Origin: DATJPR01 sp963752915
GTDB taxonomy: Bacteria > Bacteroidota > Ignavibacteria > UBA10030 > UBA6906
Assembly: GCA_963752915.1 (NCBI GenBank)
Contig: CAVVZZ010000006.1
Coordinates: forward strand, 15,554 to 79,553
Length of the DNA stretch: 64,000 nt
Reading direction: 5' to 3'
A model generated the notes under the pieces. It saw only the letters and a list, made by a program, of their open reading frames with translations, was not told the DNA's origin and did not search any database. A program made the translations under genes and the position numbers. Below, in pieces: positions 60,726-64,000 of this stretch (position 1 is the first letter of the stretch; each line of letters begins with the position of its first letter).

Positions 60726-62798
60726 CTATCTCAGAAGAAGGAACTTTCGCGTCTCCACGAAATTGTCAGACTGAATGCGATACAGATACATTCCGCTCGC
60801 GAGTCCTCTTCCATCAAACGTTACTTCGTGATACCCTGACTCGAGATCTCCGTTCACCAACTCGGCGACTCTTTGACCAAGCGTATTGAATACTGTCAGA
60901 CGGACATGAGTGCGCAGCGAAATGGAGAATCGGATAGTCGTGGCGGGGTTGAAGGGGTTTGGATAGTTTTGCTCGAGACGCACTTGATCCGGACCGTTCC
61001 GTCGCCCGGAGTAGCCCGCAGACGTGATCAAGTCTGAAAGCGACCTTCGCCATACTCCGTAGTCAGGGATTGCGGCATAGAGTTCACCGTCCGCAATCGT
61101 GAGCGAGTAGACATTCTGAGATGGGAGTCCAACAGACAGGGCTGTCCAGTTTGTATCACCGTCGATTGCGCAGAAAACCCCTGCATGAGCCGTCGCCATG
61201 AAGACTGATGTGCCAACCGATGCAAATCCTGTGATTGTAGAATCGATCGAACCTGGAGCAGGTGTATTCCAACTGGATCCCCGATCAGAAGAGCGGAAGA
61301 TACCCCTGTCAGAAGTGCCGATATAAAGCAATGAATCAACAACATGTAAAGCGCTAATTGAAGTACTCGTGATACCCGGACTGACTGGCCGCCAACTGCT
61401 TCCGGTGTCCGTTGAGAGATATACAGATCCGCTTGATGTGCAGGCCAGGACAAACGCTCCGTCGGTAGCAAGATGAGTAACGGCTGTGTCATTCATCCCC
61501 GTCCTGGACGGCATCCAATGAAAGCCCCCGTCAGTGGAGCGAAAGATGCCGCACGATGGGCCTGCTGCCAGTACAGTCGCACCGCTTGCTCCGAGCGACC
61601 AGATGGCCGTTGTTGCCAGGGCAGTGTCGCACACTGTCCAATGTTCGCCGGTGTCAGATGAAACAAACAACCCCCGACTTGATCCCGCGAACAGTCTCCC
61701 TGGTGTCGCATTGAATTCAGATATCATGAAATCCGTCAGACCCGCATTGGCCGATGGCCAGCTCTGCCCTTTGTCTGTCGACCGGTAGATCCCCCCGATA
61801 GGAATCTCGGCCAGCAGTGTCGATCCGCTGGCAAAGAGACCACGGCAAAACTTGCTCCAGAGACCTGTGCTGGCATTGACCCACGTTGCACCGCCGTCCG
61901 TCGAACGATAGATACCACCGCCAAACGTTGCAGCGAAGAAAGAGCTCCCCAGGTTGACGATGTCATCAATCGCGCCATCGGACGGAATTCCTTCACTGGA
62001 GGGAATCCAGTTGGTGTCAGGCATGGCAAGGTGATACGCACCTGTGGTCCCAGCGACGACATTGTCGCCGTATACAGCTAACGACAACATACTGTTTCCC
62101 GGAATCTTCCCTCCTACTCCAGACCAACTGATCCCCCTATCCGTTGAACTATACACTGCGCCGTCCAACGCGGCATAGAGGACACCGTCCCTTGCCTTGA
62201 GGCGGTAAATCGTCGCACTGGGCGGCATGCCGGAATCCGCGATTACCCAGTTCGCCCCGTCGTCGGTCGTGCGGTAAATGTCCGAATTCACCCCTGCGTA
62301 GACTGTGGAGTCCATTGCCGTGACGGTGGTATAGGAGTAGAACGGAGGGAGGGGAAGTCCTGCATTGCTAGACACCCAGGTTTTCCCGCTGTCGCGCGAA
62401 AGAAATATCCCGTCCCAGGAACTCGCAAAGAGATTCCTTCCCGAAACCGCAAGACTCCTGAAGTTCATCGCACCAGCACTCGACCAACTTACGCCGTTGT
62501 CTGAGGAGCGCCACCCCGATGTATAGAGCCACGCACTGTCTCTGTTGCCAAATGCAGCTGCAAAGACATATCCGGATCCGGGAGTGAGAGAGGGATTGAT
62601 CGAGCTCCAGCTAGCTGCGCAATCGGTGGATCGAAAGATGCCTTTGGTGGTGTTGGCGAAGAGGTCAGGACCGGAAACGGCCAGAGAGAGGACGATATCG
62701 CCGTATGGCCCGTTGGTTTGCACCCACTGAGCGTGAGACGATGAGAAAACGGTCATCGTCATCGTAAGGATCGCTATTGTATGCAGAAGGAGTTTCAT
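60726..62798 (-). CDS. Secreted BNR/Asp-box beta-propeller protein with T9SS sorting domain
   Basis: The 690-residue product starts MKLLLHTIAILTMTMTVFSS, a signal peptide ending SHAQ. About a dozen repeats of the Asp-box type follow (RSTDGGATW, RSTDKGQSW, RSSDRGSSW, LSTDTGSSW), each with G-IFRS upstream, building one or two seven-bladed propellers of the sialidase/Ycf48-like kind. No sialidase catalytic set is visible. The T9SS tail begins EQNYPNPFNPATT and lacks a heptamer insertion. A TTG start at 62861 with AGGAGA would add 21 residues ahead of the signal; I preferred the ATG. Confidence 0.9.
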   Translation of the reverse strand: MKLLLHTIAILTMTMTVFSSSHAQWVQTNGPYGDIVLSLAVSGPDLFANTTKGIFRSTDCAASWSSINPSLTPGSGYVFAAAFGNRDSAWLYTSGWRSSDNGVSWSSAGAMNFRSLAVSGRNLFASSWDGIFLSRDSGKTWVSSNAGLPLPPFYSYTTVTAMDSTVYAGVNSDIYRTTDDGANWVIADSGMPPSATIYRLKARDGVLYAALDGAVYSSTDRGISWSGVGGKIPGNSMLSLAVYGDNVVAGTTGAYHLAMPDTNWIPSSEGIPSDGAIDDIVNLGSSFFAATFGGGIYRSTDGGATWVNASTGLWSKFCRGLFASGSTLLAEIPIGGIYRSTDKGQSWPSANAGLTDFMISEFNATPGRLFAGSSRGLFVSSDTGEHWTVCDTALATTAIWSLGASGATVLAAGPSCGIFRSTDGGFHWMPSRTGMNDTAVTHLATDGAFVLACTSSGSVYLSTDTGSSWRPVSPGITSTSISALHVVDSLLYIGTSDRGIFRSSDRGSSWNTPAPGSIDSTITGFASVGTSVFMATAHAGVFCAIDGDTNWTALSVGLPSQNVYSLTIADGELYAAIPDYGVWRRSLSDLITSAGYSGRRNGPDQVRLEQNYPNPFNPATTIRFSISLRTHVRLTVFNTLGQRVAELVNGDLESGYHEVTFDGRGLASGMYLYRIQSDNFVETRKFLLLR

Positions 62799-63164
62799 GA
62801 AAGCCCGATCGGCTGAAGAACCTCTCCCGGTAGGGGGCTTCTTTCCATCTGTTTCCGTCAAAAGTGTCTCTCCTTCTTCTCAAACAGGGATATCCACAGA
62901 GCAGGTTACATAGTGCGTGCCAAGACCAAAGATCAACACATCGGAGCGCATTTGGCGTTGGGTCTCGGTGGGATGAGTTCACTATTACCCATTTGTGTGA
63001 ATATTGCCAGATGAAAATGCCAGGATTTCTCACCCGGGCCTTGGAGAGTAGATTAGCCTACCGCATGCCTTTTTCAATCAGAGCATCGCCTGGAAGGAAA
63101 CGAAAACAGTCGAGCACGCAGGCGAGAATCTCACTCTGACCAGGCGGGCCGCCGACCCGCGGAA
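62799..63164. other. Intergenic spacer, no gene recognised
   Basis: No supported frame. A GC-rich GGCGGGCC/GACCCGC segment lies at 63143-63160, similar in composition to the palindromes elsewhere in the window. Confidence 0.4.
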
Positions 63165-63193
63165 AGCAAAAAGGGCCCGCCTCAGGCAGACCC
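63165..63193 (-). terminator. Terminator of the DUF1579-like gene
   Basis: On the minus strand GGGTCTGCC pairs with GGCGGGCCC (two G-U pairs) over a TGA-type loop and is followed by TTTTTGC. The hairpin closely resembles the one at 59596-59625. Confidence 0.75.
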
Positions 63194-63248
63194 GATTCGC
63201 AAATCGTCGATCGGCGACGGTACGAAACTCTTCGCCGTACCTCCGCTT

Positions 63249-63310
63249 CTTTCTTCCTACTGCCTACATCCTGCTTTCTTCCTACGACCTACGTCCTACT
63301 TCCTACCAAC
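63249..63310. repeat. Heptamer repeat, CTACTGC/CTACGTC type
   Basis: About eight imperfect seven-base units (TTCTTCC, TACGACC, TACGTCC, TACTTCC) just after the stop of the DUF1579-like gene. Confidence 0.75.
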
Positions 63311-63321
63311 TGCCATCCCAG

Positions 63322-63906
63322 TCACTGCTGTGCAACTGCGCCGGCTGCCGGCCAGTCCGTATCGCCAATCCTCTTGAGGTTCATCTCAAAAAAGCGGACC
63401 GGTTCTTTTCCAGGAATGACCCGATCCCCGACTTCCTGCCACGCGCCATCTTTGATCACCGCAGTATAGCGCATGGTCATCGGGCCAGCAGGGATTTCCC
63501 AAACGTATCCATCGGCAGACGGAGTAAGGGCAAAGTCTCCAACATTGCCTTGCGCATAGGAGTGTAACGTGAATGCATGGGTTGTCGGGTTGAAAGAAAC
63601 CGTCCCGAACGCATTGAACGTCGTCTTGCCGTCGGGGTCGTACCCTCTGCCTTCGATTACCTTGACGGAGCTGTCGAGGAACGGTCCAATGCGCTCCGTT
63701 TGTGTAATCGTATGCTTCTGGCCTGAAGGAAGCAGCGTCCAAGCGGTTCCCCGCCACATACCATCCATGAACTTGAGTTGAGTCATAGCCTCGCGCTGAG
63801 AAGCGATAACCACAGCCGGGTCGGGACGTCCTTGACTGAGGGCTGTCGACACCACGCCTGCAGACACGATCATAAGCGCAAAAACAGCGAACCGGGGCTG
63901 AATCAT
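63322..63906 (-). CDS. Secreted DUF1579-like protein
   Basis: The 194-residue product has a signal peptide (about 1-25, FALMIVSAGVVSTALSQ). The mature domain has MDGMWRGTAWTLLPSGQKHT, RIGPFLDSSVKVIEGRGYDP, KTTFNAFGTVSFNPTTHAFT and a final AVIKDGAWQEVGDRVI, the lipocalin-like pattern of DUF1579-type proteins. Function unknown; a ligand-binding role is possible. CAAAGGAGCC precedes the ATG at 63906. Confidence 0.85.
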   Translation of the reverse strand: MIQPRFAVFALMIVSAGVVSTALSQGRPDPAVVIASQREAMTQLKFMDGMWRGTAWTLLPSGQKHTITQTERIGPFLDSSVKVIEGRGYDPDGKTTFNAFGTVSFNPTTHAFTLHSYAQGNVGDFALTPSADGYVWEIPAGPMTMRYTAVIKDGAWQEVGDRVIPGKEPVRFFEMNLKRIGDTDWPAAGAVAQQ

Positions 63907-64000
63907 GCAATGGCTCCTTTGACGGTGAGAATTTGACGGGAAGGCTTGTCGGTCACAGCCCTCTTCTGCTATTGAACGCTAATGGCGGGGGAAAGTTCGG

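Noticed and set aside
63386..63910. 174-codon minus-strand frame overlapping the DUF1579-like gene
   Set aside because: Alternative frame of a gene that has a signal peptide and family-like pattern.

Overview
The window (about 58% GC by eye) looks like a chromosome segment of an FCB-group bacterium, most likely an Ignavibacteria-like lineage of the Bacteroidota. The main reason is the repeated C-terminal type IX secretion (T9SS) sorting domain with the signature NYPNPFNPTT ... DVLGREV ... GLASGVYFYRLTAG. It occurs on five apparently intact or near-intact secreted proteins (15517-17706, 37586-39121, 52911-53768, 56601-58103, 60726-62798) and on two broken genes (40921-41263, 54163-54654). Outer-membrane beta-barrels and many lipobox or Sec signals fit a diderm. 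No integrase, transposase, rRNA, phage or CRISPR locus was seen.

Layout. 1-1516: end of a cell-envelope glycosyltransferase region (GT4 plus a truncated GT39). 1696-6955: tRNA-Ser, an NfeD/stomatin pair followed closely by a family B DNA polymerase, then a cold-shock protein. 6997-8543 (minus): B12-binding mutase subunit and Maf in a 4-bp overlap, plus a small secreted protein. 8658-9173: repeat-rich debris and tRNA-Leu, with partial copies of the tRNA 3' end. 9537-15295: HExxH secreted protein, TPR protein and a tricorn-type protease. 15517-21019 (minus): polysaccharide-degradation operon CE2 esterase, GH3, GH5. 21330-23715: TIGR03546/TIGR03545 membrane pair. 23751-26953 (minus): ATP-grasp, alginate-export-like porin, Cache protein. 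27518-32078 (minus): two histidine kinases and a response regulator, with a decayed receiver fragment between them. 32810-37357 (minus): SpoVG, a GATase-like protein, a frameshifted GH30 and a phosphoesterase lipoprotein. 37586-40329: a T9SS TIM-barrel enzyme, SRPBCC and DinB proteins. 41354-47082 (minus): a TetR-led operon encoding a porin, a LolD/MacB ATPase, two FtsX-type permeases and a LolA-like protein, with a perfect 22-bp operator. 47490-52541: a five-gene operon of two coiled-coil proteins, a substrate-binding protein fused to an OmpA peptidoglycan-binding domain, and an ABC permease and ATPase. 52911-63906 (mostly minus): T9SS proteins, aldo-keto reductase, GH5 cellulase, Old Yellow Enzyme, PorT-like barrel, BNR-repeat protein and a DUF1579-like protein.

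Two things stand out. First, the 47490-52541 operon appears to be an ABC transporter whose solute receptor is tethered to both the inner membrane and the cell wall, and which travels with membrane-bound coiled-coil proteins; its substrate is unknown. A 69-bp remnant of a second ATPase copy lies just downstream. Second, degenerate heptanucleotide repeats (consensus near CTAYTGT or GTAGGAC) and GC-rich palindromes litter the intergenic regions. They also sit inside T9SS sorting domains at one position, between the IRYTI strand and the V-L-V-DVLG strand. In one case the insertion leaves the gene out of frame.

Several genes are broken: single-base frameshifts in GH30, an FtsX permease and the PorT-like gene, a nonsense codon in the 54163 gene, and truncation of GT39. 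The frameshifts could be assembly errors or real decay; reads would decide.
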